DNA of 64,000 bases from Astrothelium macrocarpum. Taxonomy: Eukaryota > Ascomycota > Dothideomycetes > Trypetheliales > Trypetheliaceae. Position numbers and translations under genes: made by a program. Under the pieces are notes generated by a model. It was not told the origin of the DNA, did not search any database, and saw nothing but the letters and a program-made list of their open reading frames with translations. Positions 1-11,089 of this stretch are shown one piece after another (positions within the stretch are counted from its first letter, which is position 1; each line of letters opens with the position of its first letter). The DNA is taken from the NCBI GenBank assembly GCA_021030915.1, contig JAGEMR010000135.1:1-64000 (forward strand). The letters run 5' to 3'.

Positions 1-1649
1 TAAATAATTCTGAATATCAAATAAAAGATTTTAATAATAGATTATATAATCAGATTCTAAAAATATATTCAATAAATCGAATAAAATGATGAAATATTCC
101 ATTTTATATTTTATAAAAAATTTAAAAATAATATCAAGAACGAATTAATATATTATATAGATATTATAGATATTCTATTATAATTAATGAAAATAGCGAT
201 TGAATTAGACGATAAATTATATATAAAAATTCTAAAAAAAAGAAAAGACCGAAAATTAATTATTAGACGGAAAAATTTATAAATTTAAAATAATGATTAT
301 AACGATCTGATGAATTTTAATTTTATCAGAAAAGAAAAAAAGAAAAATAATATTTATCCGAAAAAGGGATTTAAAAATAAAAAATATTATTTTTACAGAA
401 AAAAGAGATATTTCACAAAAAATTACCGATCCAAATCCAATATGATATAATAAAAGATTATAATTATGAAAAAAGAAATTAATATAATTTTAATAGATTA
501 TCCGAATAAAAAAATTTTAATCGAAAGAATCATCCAGAAAATATCTGATAAAGAAAATGAATGACAATTCGATTAATAGAATAATAATGGGAAAGATAAT
601 CCATTTCCGGTATCAGAAAATTTATAAATAACCCGTGAAAAAATACGAGAATATATTATATAAATAAATTAATAAATAAACCGAATTATATGAGAATAAT
701 CAATAATCGAATTCATATTTTAATAATATATCAGAAAAATATTAAAATAATCTAATCATGAAAATCATTTTATAACCAGATTATATATAATTTCTAATTG
801 TTCAATATATATTATTATAATATAAATTTTTAAGGAATAATTCAGAATTTTAATGGAATTATTATCAGAAGATTTTGAAATATAAAAGAATATTTTATAT
901 GATATAATTAATCCGGATTATAAATGATTAATTTTATTAAAAGAATATTAAAATCAGAAATATCAATTATCAGAATATTAGAAATATCAAAAAATGAAAA
1001 AAAATATTTAATAAAATAATATTATTGATATATAAAATTCATAATATTTTAAATATTGGAAAATATAATGATGATAATATTATAATAAGAATTATAAAAG
1101 ATATACGTATAATTAATAATAAAAGGGCGTATTTATAAATGAAAAAATAGAAAAAATTATATCTATAAATGCGTTATTATTTAAAAAAAATATAAAATAT
1201 TTTTAAATAAATTTATTAATATAATCTGTCTATGATTATTGGATTAGAGATTATTTTCAGAAATAATTAATTATAAATAAAGAATATTCAGATTATAAAA
1301 AAATATATTATTATTAATATGAAAATGAGAATTATAAAATTCATATAATAAAAAAATTAGAATAATATGAATGATAATTTTGAAGAAATTATAATTTCAT
1401 TAATTATTTTATTCATTGAAAATAAAAAAAGAAATATATATTAATCAATAAATAATTCTATAAAAATAGAAAAAATTGTCCATATTATAATGATTATAAA
1501 ATAATATAATATTTATTTACGTTTATTAAATAAATTGTGATAAGAATATATTCATTATAAAAAAAAGATTTAAATTTTATATATAAGATATATATATAGA
1601 TTTAAATATTATTCAGATATCCAATCATTCATTATATATTATAATAATA

Positions 1650-1960
1650 TTGAAAAAAAAAGGAAAAATTAAAACGTTAATTGATTCAGAAATAAATAGA
1701 AATTTTATATTTAAAATATTCCAAAATTTATTGAATTTATCAATCAAATCAAAAGACCGAAAATATATAATACGCGTAATAATAGAAGAAAAAATGTCAG
1801 AAACTGGCGAAATTTCGGAAGAAATTCGGCCAATATTTATAATTATCACAGGATATATTAAAGAAATCACGTTTAATATCATTATTATGACTAGATACGA
1901 TATCATATTAAAATTATTTTGATTATAATAATATAATCCAATAATCAATTGGAAGAATGG
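1650..1960 (+). pseudogene. Retropepsin-like protease remnant of the Ty3 element
   Basis: A 90-codon stretch stays open by chance in AT-rich DNA. It contains LIDSEINRNFI near 1675, where the family has a D-S/T-G active site followed by a NFI-like strand; the Gly appears changed to Glu (GGA to GAA would be a RIP-type change). It ends in YDIIL near 1900, which in these elements precedes a GxPWL motif, and NPIINW follows after stops. It lies just upstream of the reverse transcriptase remains, as expected for PR-RT order. The catalytic triplet is destroyed. Confidence 0.7.
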
Positions 1961-2289
1961 AATATTAAAAATAGACGGATATAATTATGGAATTATATCA
2001 AAATTTTCGCATTCAGATATGATAAAAAATAAAATAAATGACTATTTTATATAAATCATTTCAAAAAACGAAATCCATATTAAAAGAATTTCAGATATAA
2101 CAGATATTCCAATAAAATAAAAAGATCGAAAAATTAATAATTTAAAAATAATTCTAATCATTTTTAAAACTCTTTTAAAATATAAAAAATAAACATATTT
2201 TTTTAAAAAAGAATTAGATATTAAAATATTATTTAAATACCAATCATAAAATCATAAAATAAAATTCTTTATAAAAAAATAATCTATAT

Positions 2290-3470
2290 TCAGACCCATT
2301 TATACGTTATTTAATAAAAAATTTAAAATATTAAAAGAATATTTGAATAAGAATTTAAAAAAGGAATTCATCAAAAAATCGGAATTATTTATAAAATATT
2401 TAATTTTTTTTATATCAAAAAAAGATAAAAATTTACGATTTTATATAAATTATCAATAATTCAATAAAATAATAATCAAAAATTGATATTCATTATCAAA
2501 TATCATAAAATTATAAAATAGATTTTCAAATATATAATAATTTATCAAATTGGATCTATTAAAAATCTATAATCTTATATAAATAAAAGAAAGCGAAAAA
2601 TAGAAAATAATATTTCGAATAAAATATGGATATTTTGAATATCTTGTCATATCATTCGAATTCATAAATATATTAATTAATTATCAAATATTTATTAACG
2701 ATATATTATAATTATATTTTGACAAATTCGTAATAATATATTTAGACGATATTCTTATTTATTCGAAAATCAAAAAAGAATATACATAATATATATAATA
2801 AATATTTAAAGAATTTGATAGACGGAATTTACGATTAAAATTATTAAAATATAAATTCTGAATTAAAAAAATAAATTTCTTAAACTATATCATTAGAATA
2901 AAAATTATATAAATTGATTTGAATAAAATAAAATCAATTAAAAATTAGCCAAAATTAAAAAATATAAAAAATATCCAATTCTTTTTAAAATTCGTCAATT
3001 ATAATAGAAGATTTATTGATAAATATTTTTTCAAAATATAATTTCTAACGGAATTAATAAAAAATAAAAAGACATTCGTTTTTGAAAAAAATGAAAGAAA
3101 AATATTCGAAAAATTCAAAAAAGATTATTTATAAAATTCTATATTAAAAATTATTAAACCGTCAGAATCAATATAAATTGAAATTAATGCATTTAATTTA
3201 ATAATAAAAATATACCTACGTCAGCAAACACAGAATGGGAAATGGCATCTAATAAAATATTATTCAAAAAAATTTTCAGAATCAGAATAGAATTATAATA
3301 TTTATGATAAAAAACTTCTTATTATAATTGTAATATTATAATATTAGAAAATATACATTGAAAAATCATCATTTTTGGAAATTTTTATAGATTATAAAAA
3401 TCTCATTTATTTCACAATAATAAAATAATTGAATTAATAATAGATTAAATGGGTAAAATTTCTGAAATAA
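2290..3470 (+). pseudogene. Reverse transcriptase and RNase H remnant of the Ty3 element
   Basis: The + strand reads through many stops but keeps the order of Ty3 RT motifs. FYINYQ, stop, FNK near 2440 matches the R-V-DYR-LN region. The catalytic box VIIYLDDILIYS is intact at 2730-2765. FVNYNRRFIDKY near 2990-3020 is the post-thumb region. RNase H follows, with EINAFNL near 3180, a QNGKWHLIKYYSKKF segment near 3230-3270 and YNIYDKKLL near 3300. The YLDD box survived although flanking Trp and Gln codons became stops. Assignment to Ty3/gypsy rests on this motif set and order. Confidence 0.85.
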
Positions 3471-3649
3471 TACAAATTTATCATCAAATATATATCAGAA
3501 AAAGATAATTCTAGAATTGATATTTTAAATCGAAAACCGGATTATATGATAAAAAAGATAAAAAATCAAATAATTCTTCAAATCAATTAAAATGATATAA
3601 TATTAGAAAATTATAAAAAAATTAATACAATTCTGATTATTTTTAAATA

Positions 3650-4400
3650 AAATCAATAAACGGAATAAAAAATCATGATTTTATTAGAAAGAATTAAAAA
3701 AATTATTAAAAAATATTATAATGGATCATTTTATGAATATTCAGAAATTATATAAATTATAAAAAATATCCAATAAAATTATCATTTCGAAAAAATAAAA
3801 AAATATATTCAAAATTATATTATTAAATATGAATCGTATTAAAAAAATAAATATAATATATAAATAAAAAAAGGAATGGCTATATTGATAGAATTATTAT
3901 ATAAATTATTCGAATAAATCATCATAGATTTTATTACGAATCTATCAGAATCATAAAATCCAATAATAAAATTAAAATGTAATATAATTATGATTATTAT
4001 AAATAAATTAATAAAATATATCATTATTAAATAATTCAAAAAGATATATAAAATAATTCATATAATCGAATTATTATTTTAAAAAATAATCAAATATTTT
4101 AAAATTCCAATAAATATTATATCCGATAGGAATTGAAGATTTATATTAATTTATTAAAAAATAATTCTGAATGAATTTGGAATCAAATTAAAAATATTTA
4201 TAGTATATTATAAAAAAATAAATAGTCAAATAAAACGTATGAATCAGATATTAGAATAATATTTAAAATATTATATAAATAATCAATAAAATAATTGGAT
4301 ATTTTTATTATTTATAATATAATTAATATTAAATCAGAAAATATTAATAATCATATAAAAAATATTAATAGAATATATTTTAAATTAAAATAATAAAAAT
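3650..4400 (+). pseudogene. Integrase remnant of the Ty3 element
   Basis: Downstream of RNase H the same strand spells the retroviral-type integrase core: IIIDFITNLSES near 3930 (first Asp), INKLIKYIII near 4005, IPINIISDRN near 4110 (second Asp) and INSQIKRMNQILE near 4215-4250, the site of the third acidic residue in the usual T-E-R. Stops are frequent and the acidic residue of the third motif is not evident. The first ATGs and open stretches here are chance features of AT-rich DNA, not genes. Confidence 0.8.
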
Positions 4401-4809
4401 CGAATTAAATAAAACGCGGAAATATTTTTAAATCAAATATAATAAAATATATTATAAAAATTGGAAATTTTAATACAAATATAAAAAAATATCAAAAAAA
4501 ATAATCAATAAATATTAATCAAAAATAAAAAAATCAATATTTTCAGAAAAAATGAATTTTAATTAAAAAAAAAAAAAATAAAATATATTTATTTATCAAA
4601 AATTTTAAAAATAAATTATTAATAAAAAAATTAGAATCAATCAAAATCGGACCATTTTTAATATAAAAATAAAAAGAATTAATAAATTTTAAATTAAAAT
4701 TATCATCAGATATCAAAATTCATTTAATATTTTATATATTTTTATTCTAATTAATAAATATAATAATATTATATCAAAAATATTTTATTTTGAATTAAAA
4801 AAAAAAAAA

Positions 4810-4895
4810 GAATTCGAAATTGAAAAAATTATAAATCATCGTGATTATAAATATCTGATTAAATAAAAAGGATATTCGTATACGAAAAATATATG
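4810..4895 (+). pseudogene. Chromodomain remnant at the integrase C-terminus
   Basis: The reading frame from 4811 gives EFEIEKIINHRDYKYLIK, a TAA, then KGYSYTKN. This is the classic chromodomain pattern ending in W-K-G-Y, with the Trp codon turned into TAA. TGG to TAA needs two G-to-A changes on this strand, equal to C-to-T on the other strand, as RIP makes. It places the element in the chromovirus branch, whose integrases target heterochromatin. Confidence 0.82.
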
Positions 4896-5521
4896 AAAAT
4901 TGATAAAAAATTTAAAAAAATATCAGAAAAAAATTAATTAATGATTATTCATTAAAAAGAATTTATAATAAAAATTTTAAAAAAAAGAAAAATTTTTAAA
5001 ATCGAAATATCAATAATGATGATTTTTAAATTTTTTTCATTCATTTTTTCAAATTTCTGATTTAAATATAATAATTATTTTTTAATATAATATTATATTA
5101 ATTTAAATATTTTATATTTTTATTTTAAATAAAATTAAAATTTAAAAAATTGAATGATTAACGTGTCATATTTTTTTTTATTTTTAATTATTAATATTTT
5201 AATATTATTAATCATTTTATTTATATTATTCTAAAATATAAAAATATATAAACGATTATATTTCCGATATTTAATATATATCAGTTTTTTAGATATTTTT
5301 ATATAAATATAATTGAATTGGAAATAAAAATTATAAAATATTTTAATAATGAAATTCTGATGATGAATATAACGATTTTCAAAAATACGATCACGATAAA
5401 TATGATTTAAAAAGAAAAGATCAAAATTTTTATCAGAATCTATTTTAAATTTTAAAAAAAGGGTCATATTATTTATTATAAATAATGTATAAAATTATAT
5501 ACCGTAAGAAAAGGGGGGTAA

Positions 5522-5842
5522 TATTAAGAATACTAGAAAGGCGTTATATCCGATAAATTTAGTATGAATCTTTGAATAAAAGATTCACAGATTCAGCGTG
5601 AGTCTTTGAATAAAAGATTCATAGACTCATTTCAGTACAAATATATAAGAATATAACGCGATCATTATGACCTCATTATATTCAAAGTCAATTTCTAAAT
5701 TAGTCTTTGATAGTATCTTCAGTAGATCTTTGAATTATCAAATCATATCATTTTTTGTTAGTTCCAGTTCTTTACCGATTCATTTCAGAAGCCACCTTGA
5801 TCTTAAGTAGACTTGACCTCAAGGATACCTAGGATCATAACA
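5522..5842 (+). repeat. 3' LTR of the Ty3 element
   Basis: A purine tract (AAAAGGGGGG, ending near 5518) directly precedes this segment, as a polypurine tract precedes a 3' LTR. The segment begins TATTA and ends TAACA, a terminal inverted pair if the first G was changed to A (TGTTA..TAACA). It is 321 bp and visibly less AT-rich than the internal region. Boundaries are inferred, since the 5' LTR is outside the window and cannot be compared. Confidence 0.65.
5563..5629 (+). repeat. Two tandem ~33-bp units with hairpin inside the LTR
   Basis: Two head-to-tail units each contain the palindrome-like core AATCTTTGAATAAAAGATT or its close variant (GAGTCTTTGAATAAAAGATTC), able to pair as a short stem around a GAATA-type loop, followed by ATTCA or ACTCA. 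They differ at only a few positions. Position in the 5' half of the LTR is where U3 promoter elements usually lie; any regulatory role is inference. Confidence 0.6.
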
Positions 5843-6560
5843 ATTTTTTCGTAAAAATCTTTTAAGAATATTCTCAGATTTATATTTTATTCTTTTCTTA
5901 TATAATATCTTCAAATGAATCTATTCTTTTGAATCATGATATATTTTATTCATTCATATCACAAAAATTCAGAAATTTTCAAAAATATCATCAAAATATT
6001 CTTTAATATATTTAATTCTTTTTGATTTATTTATTATTTTAATGATTTTTATATATTATATATAATAGAAATCAATATTATTCATTTCATTAATCTTTTC
6101 TTTAAATGTATAAATATTATACAATTTATTATAATGATTAATTTAAATATTAAAAAAAATGTAATAAATAGGATTTTTGGAAGATGAAATAAATATATCA
6201 ATATTATTCTGAAATATTATTAATAAACGATTAAATTTATTCGAAACTGGATGAATTTTTCGGTATATTAATTTGGCCAAATCATATTAATAATGGAATT
6301 ATTTTTGATTTATATTTTTTATAATATTAAAATATTTAAAAAATTTTCTATCAGATTCATAATATGATTTTTTATTATATAAATAAAAAAATCAAAAACG
6401 GCGAATAATATTGGATTTTTGACGTTTTGACGAATATTTTAATGTATTCAGACGTTTTATACGATATATGATTGGCGCCATAATTAAGATCAAAATTGAG
6501 AGACAATTATTGTTTTAATGTTTTCGTCTCATTTCGGAGTTCGGAGATTGGCCGGTCAAT
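5843..6560. other. AT-rich DNA between LTR and first gene
   Basis: This stretch stays AT-rich to about 6480 and then changes abruptly to normal base composition. No open frame or motif on either strand is convincing. A faint gag-like string can be read on the minus strand, which might be part of a second element in opposite orientation, but I would not call it from this. Confidence 0.4.
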
Positions 6561-6794
6561 TCTGACAACCCCCTGTCGGTGCTAAGAATGATGACTAATA
6601 TCCGGAAACATCACCCCCTGGATGGAATATTTGCAGTACTGCTGCGATTCCTGCGAAGAGGCTTAAACAGAAATTACGGAATAACATGCGAAACGAGCAT
6701 GGACGTGAAAATTTTTCAGACGCCAACTTATGACAGGTCTCGATCTTGTTCGAGGAAGCGCCTGCTCGCCTAAGCCCGCCTCCATAAAAGAGTG

Positions 6795-8362
6795 ATGTAC
6801 GCCGTGCCGCCGCAATGGCGTTTAACGACTTATGGGCGACACTTTCTCTCGCTGTTTCACTCCAATACCCGTATGAGATACCGGCTCCTGCTCGGGGGTC
6901 ATCTGAGGACGCGGCGGAGGTTTACGAAGAGGTTGGGTCGGCTTGCAATGATGAGCACGTCGTCGCGTTTTGAAAGGATAGACCATTCTTATCTTGTTGA
7001 AGAAGAAACGGTGAGTGGCTATAATCCCAAGCATTACTATCCCGTCAAGTTGGGAGAAGTTCTAGACGAACGGTACGAAATCATCGGCAAGCTTGGGTTT
7101 GGATCAGCATCCACGGTCTGGCTGTGCCAAGATCTTCAGAAACAGCACGAGTACGTCACGCTTAAAGTTTACATCAATAGTTCCAAATATCACCGAGAAC
7201 TTCCAATCTACGAGGAAATCAACAATCTACAGACGTCTCATGAAGGGCGAAAATATGTGCGACAGATGTACGACTCTTTTGAACTTCAGGGACCACACGG
7301 AACACACATCTGTCTCGTTCACCAACCTCTCGGCATGAGTCTTGGCGAGCTCAAAGAATTAACTCCGGACGGAGTATTCAGCCCAGAACTTATACGACAG
7401 ACGCTGCGATGCATCTTAACTGGCCTCCAATTTTTGCACAAGGAAGTCCGAGTCATACACACTGGTAAGTTGTCTGAAATTAATTAGACTTAATATTGGT
7501 AATTGCAACTCATGCCTGGAAACTTAAGATCTTCAGCCTTCGAACATGCTGCTGGGAATCCACGATGAGTCCGTATTAGCCAAATTCGAACAATATGAGA
7601 CCGAAAACCCTTGCCCGCGAAAGGAACTTGACGACCGCACCATCTACGTGTCTCGGCCAATGCCACTGACAAAAGGGGAACCGTCTATAACCGATCTTAG
7701 TGAAGCAAGGTTCGGAGATTCCGAACACACAGATCGGATCATGCCCAACGTTTACCGCGCACCGGAGATCATGCTTGGCCTTCCTTGGAGCTATCCAGTT
7801 GGTATATGGGGATTTGGGATGGTGGTAAGTCTCCTTATCTGAAGTATCATGAGTGTGGATACTGCTTATGGTTTGATGCTGTCTGGGCGAGTCGAGGCTA
7901 ATGACAATGATGCGTACGACAGCTCTGGGACTTATTTCAGCCGAAACGTCTGTTTCGGCCGCAAGACTCGGAAGGTGAATACTCCGAGGCCCATCATCTT
8001 GCAGAAATGATATCTATCATGGGCCCGCCTCCTCTGGACTTCTTGCGGCAGTGTGGTAAAAAAGCCGACCAATATTGGGAGAAGAACGGTCAGTGCAACT
8101 GTATTAATATCCCTGTTCTTGGGCGAGAGCTAAATCCTTCTAATGCTACAATGCAGGTACTTGGAAAAACTTGGCGCCAATTCCGCATAGAAGCTTGGAG
8201 TGCATGGATATGCAACTGGAAGGCGAGGAGAAGCAAAAGTTCATTGCATTTATGAGAAAAATGTTGCAATGGAGTCCCGAAGACCGTCAAGATAGCGAAG
8301 GTATCTATTGGGATGAGTGGTTGCTGGCTGATTTGATAGAAAGCGGAGAGATTGGTAGGTGA
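6795..8362 (+). CDS. SRPK-like serine/threonine protein kinase, four exons, catalytically altered
   Basis: Exons 6795-7464, 7529-7824, 7923-8088 and 8157-8362 join in frame to about 445 aa. SRPK family features are clear: glycine loop GFGSASTVW (residues ~102-110), ATP lysine in TLKVY (~124), VIHTD catalytic loop (~221-224), and YRAPEIMLGLPWSYP. SRPKs phosphorylate SR splicing factors. Several conserved positions differ: HTDLQPSN has Gln where SRPKs have Lys, the DFG-type motif reads DLS, and the Asp after WSYPV is Gly. The long SRPK spacer is missing, as in the many short fungal SRPK paralogues. Start is the first ATG; the pair at 6948/6951 is an alternative that would drop a basic 51-residue leader. 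It may be inactive. It is the first gene beyond the RIP-damaged element. Confidence 0.75.
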
Positions 8363-8430
8363 TTCATAAATGTTCTATCTGGTCCATAAGGCTTATTCAA
8401 ACTCAATATTGGCACCATATCCGTCATTTT
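8361..8430 (+). repeat. Dispersed ~65-bp repeat, copy 1
   Basis: The segment beginning at the kinase stop codon (GATTCATAAATGTTCTATCT.. onward) recurs as a diverged copy at 14109-14173 and, in reverse orientation, inside the inverted-repeat element at 10684-10754. Shared blocks include TGTTCTATCT, a GTCCATAAGGCTT-like block and TCAAACTCAAT. It may be a fragment of that element. Confidence 0.55.
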
Positions 8431-9327
8431 TTCATAATAGGAATATGATTGAAAATCGTAATAAATTGATAAAAAAATAAAATTATTATCATTTTTTATA
8501 ATTATAGAATGATAAATGAATTATCGATATTTTAATATATTTAATAAATATTTAAATTATATATAATGATTTCTTTATCAGTTTTCATTTACAATTGTTA
8601 TCAATTGCATTTCAATCAAATCTCCAAATCCTTAAGCTCAAGATGGATAATGTCAATTATCTCAAACATCTTATCTCTCTTGATTTCTCACCTTTCCTAA
8701 GTTCATGCATAGATTAGATAGTGTGCATAATTGAGGGGGCCACCGGAAATGAATGCGGATCTTCGAAAGAAAAGTGATAATGTTATTGAGGTAGGTAAGA
8801 ACTAAATTTAAAAATCAGCAAGAATATAAGAAGCCTTATCTATCTAAGACGTGATGTTAACTAATTAATTAATTCAATCAAATAGGATCAGATGAGATAT
8901 ACGGTAGAATCAGCATAGATGTAATAGCGCAACTCATATAACAGCGCACACATTATAGAAAATTATGAAACTGATTGTTAGAAGCTAAGTTTTTCAGAAA
9001 AAGAAGAGATGGCTATATACGCTAGGATAATACGAAGTAATCGCTATCATAGAACCTCAGAGCAGCTTCCTTCAACAGATACAGCACTGTATGTTATGAG
9101 GATATCATTTAGGTTATCATTATACAATATAAAAGACAAATTGGAGAGTAAACAAGAGTAGAAAAAGAGCCAGCTTTCATATTCTGATAAATATCTACAA
9201 TTCGATCCTCAGACTTGAGAGTCCCTGACTCCGAGCATCAACAAATCATCAATCAAGTGTTCTCTAACCAACACTGTCTGTCGTGGTTCCACCCAGAGCA
9301 CTAATTATCGTTGTCCCCAATGCATAG
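8431..9327. other. Gene-free, partly AT-rich spacer
   Basis: A patch at about 8440-8590 is strongly AT-rich, like the RIP block. The rest has ordinary composition with no open frame that I can support. Confidence 0.5.
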
Positions 9328-9516
9328 CTACTGCTTCTTGGATGCGCCATTCCCAACAGGATTCGTCTTGCACTCAGGACAAATTCCGTGAGCACGAAAC
9401 GTCGGAAATTCCGCCGAAGTACACATTCTACCTCTCTTTATCGAAGTAGAGCAGCGATGTAGATCTTGGGGCTTGGCGTGTCCACATGTGTAGGTCCAGA
9501 TGGTGTAAGAGCACAT
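9328..9516 (-). CDS. Small Cys-rich hypothetical protein (62 aa)
   Basis: The protein starts MCSYTIWTYTCGH and carries the pattern C-x8-C-x-H, then LHRC, G-R-M-C and a terminal CPECK, suggesting a small metal-binding or disulfide fold. I chose this ATG because the Cys-rich part starts here. The same frame is open upstream to an ATG at 9735, but that extension shows no recognisable feature. The pattern closely resembles the minus-strand protein at 20423-20716 (MC..Y..C.H, RC, G..C, C..C), so the two look like members of one fungal family. No signal peptide is seen. Function unknown. Confidence 0.5.
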   Translation of the reverse strand: MCSYTIWTYTCGHAKPQDLHRCSTSIKRGRMCTSAEFPTFRAHGICPECKTNPVGNGASKKQ

Positions 9517-10615
9517 TTTCGAGCGTTGCCAGGGTACAGTTGCTTGATTGGCTTGTGAACCTTTAAGGAACGGCTTTCGAGAATAAACTCTGAGATGATG
9601 CAGATATTGATATATGGATGAGCTTGACAGACCTTCGAGGTTGTTGTGCTGAAATATATGTGGTAAAGTTGATTTGCGTGATATTGCAATCGGCATGTCG
9701 ACGAAGAAGTCTTGTATACTTTGAACTAAGGACATTTCGAAATCGAAATCGGCGATGCCGTTTGGTCACTGTCATGGAATGAATGGTAGTGGTATGTGAA
9801 TATCGATGAGAAGCTTGGTATTCATCGTCTTCGAACGTCGCTCATTCATTGAATCGAGCTAACAACTCATAGAATTCTCTTGTCCACGAATAGAGGCTTC
9901 TGATAGTTTTTCAATACCTTCCAAACTTGTTGCCAACATTGTGGGGATACTGGAATGTGACTCTCAAGCCAAAGGAGTTATCTCTCAATGTATGCTATTT
10001 TGTATTCATCGTACCATACATCTCGTTTGACAATGAAAGATATGTACAAAAAAGTCACAGAATCATGACACCATATTGCATTCTGATCCAACTCACGATT
10101 GACTCGAATGCATTTCTACAGTTCGTTCTCCGAATGTGAATTCAAGACTGACTGCAACCCATTTGTGGTTTATATAGACCGAAATGATACATCTGCATAT
10201 TTTAAGGTATTGCCAAATTACACTCGCTGGATTAGTCTGTGAAGCCTTGAGAAATAGCTTTTGGGAATAAATGCCTAAGGATCTTCGGAGGCTAGGATCT
10301 GGCTACTTTTTGGGATGAAACTACATCCCAAAAAATCCCGAACAAGCGTATGCTAGCCTTAAAAATAGTCAGATTTGTTACATCAATACAGAATCTCGAC
10401 AAGGAGGTATCGTAAAGGAAGTGACGAAGTCGGGCATTTGAGCGGATGTGTGAATAGGAGAGTCATAAGATACGGGGCGCAAGCCTACGTGAGTCTTGTT
10501 AGATAGCAACATTACCAGATAAATCATTATCTGCAAACGTGCATGAGGCAATCGAAGGTGGCCTCTGAAAAAAGAAAGGTATGATGCGGAGGAATGCTAT
10601 TTGACGTTCACACCA
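9517..10615. other. Gene-free spacer
   Basis: I see no supported gene. The plus-strand frame at 9927-10139 lacks any motif and looks like chance. Confidence 0.4.
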
Positions 10616-10946
10616 CCAGTGGCTGCAATAAGAAATGTCACCCCCGATCGCAATACATATCATCGCCGTCATCACTGTGGAAAGGTACCGGGTATAGTAC
10701 TGATATTGAGTTTGAAAAAGCCTTGTGGACTAGATAGAACACTTATGAATCAACCCATACATATCATCGCCGCAGGCTTCACGGAGAAAGCCCCATACAA
10801 TTCTGAGATGTTGGAGCCTATCAACAATTCAATAAAAAATATCTCTTAGGATGTTCTCGATTATTATTGCTGGGGGCCTCCCAATGAGGTGTGTGGCAAT
10901 TATATCTTTCACGGTCGCGGATGATATTTCTTATTGCAGCCACTGG
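10616..10946 (+). mobile_element. MITE-like inverted-repeat element, copy A (331 bp)
   Basis: The ends are long imperfect terminal inverted repeats of about 35 bp: CCAGTGGCTGCAATAAGAAA at the left and its complement TTTCTTATTGCAGCCACTGG at the right, with further matching CGATCG/CGCGACCG blocks inside. There is no coding capacity. A second element with the same ends lies at 14814-15057, and the interiors share the blocks GGGCCTCC and AATTATA. This is a non-autonomous DNA-transposon-like family. No clear target-site duplication is visible. Confidence 0.75.
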
Positions 10947-11089
10947 CGACACGAGGTGGTTCGGATTAGGTAACTCGCCAGGCAAAGCTTGACATTAGAT
11001 TTTGTCAAGGAAGCGAAGCAGCTTCATACTGCTCACCCAATCGATATCTTGTGAACGAAATAAAAGGTCCGCTTAATATGCTGTCGAAC

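Larger units (their letters stand above)
1..5842 (+). mobile_element. RIP-degraded Ty3/gypsy chromovirus-type LTR retrotransposon (5' part outside window)
   Basis: This is an extremely AT-rich block in which the + strand still spells the pol order of a Ty3/gypsy element: aspartic protease, reverse transcriptase, RNase H, integrase, chromodomain, then a purine-rich tract and an LTR. Every frame is riddled with TAA and TAG codons. Many sit where Trp or Gln is expected, which fits C-to-T change on both strands as in fungal RIP. The chromodomain at the end of integrase is the hallmark of chromoviruses. About the first 1.6 kb should hold gag but has no motif I can read. The upstream LTR lies outside the window. 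The element cannot encode a working protein. Confidence 0.88.

Noticed and set aside
1625..5467. Several 60-110 codon open frames on the minus strand of the AT-rich block (for example 1625-1948, 3839-4039, 5231-5467)
   Set aside because: They are antisense to recognisable retrotransposon domains and consist almost only of I, N, F, Y, K and L, as expected from random AT-rich DNA.
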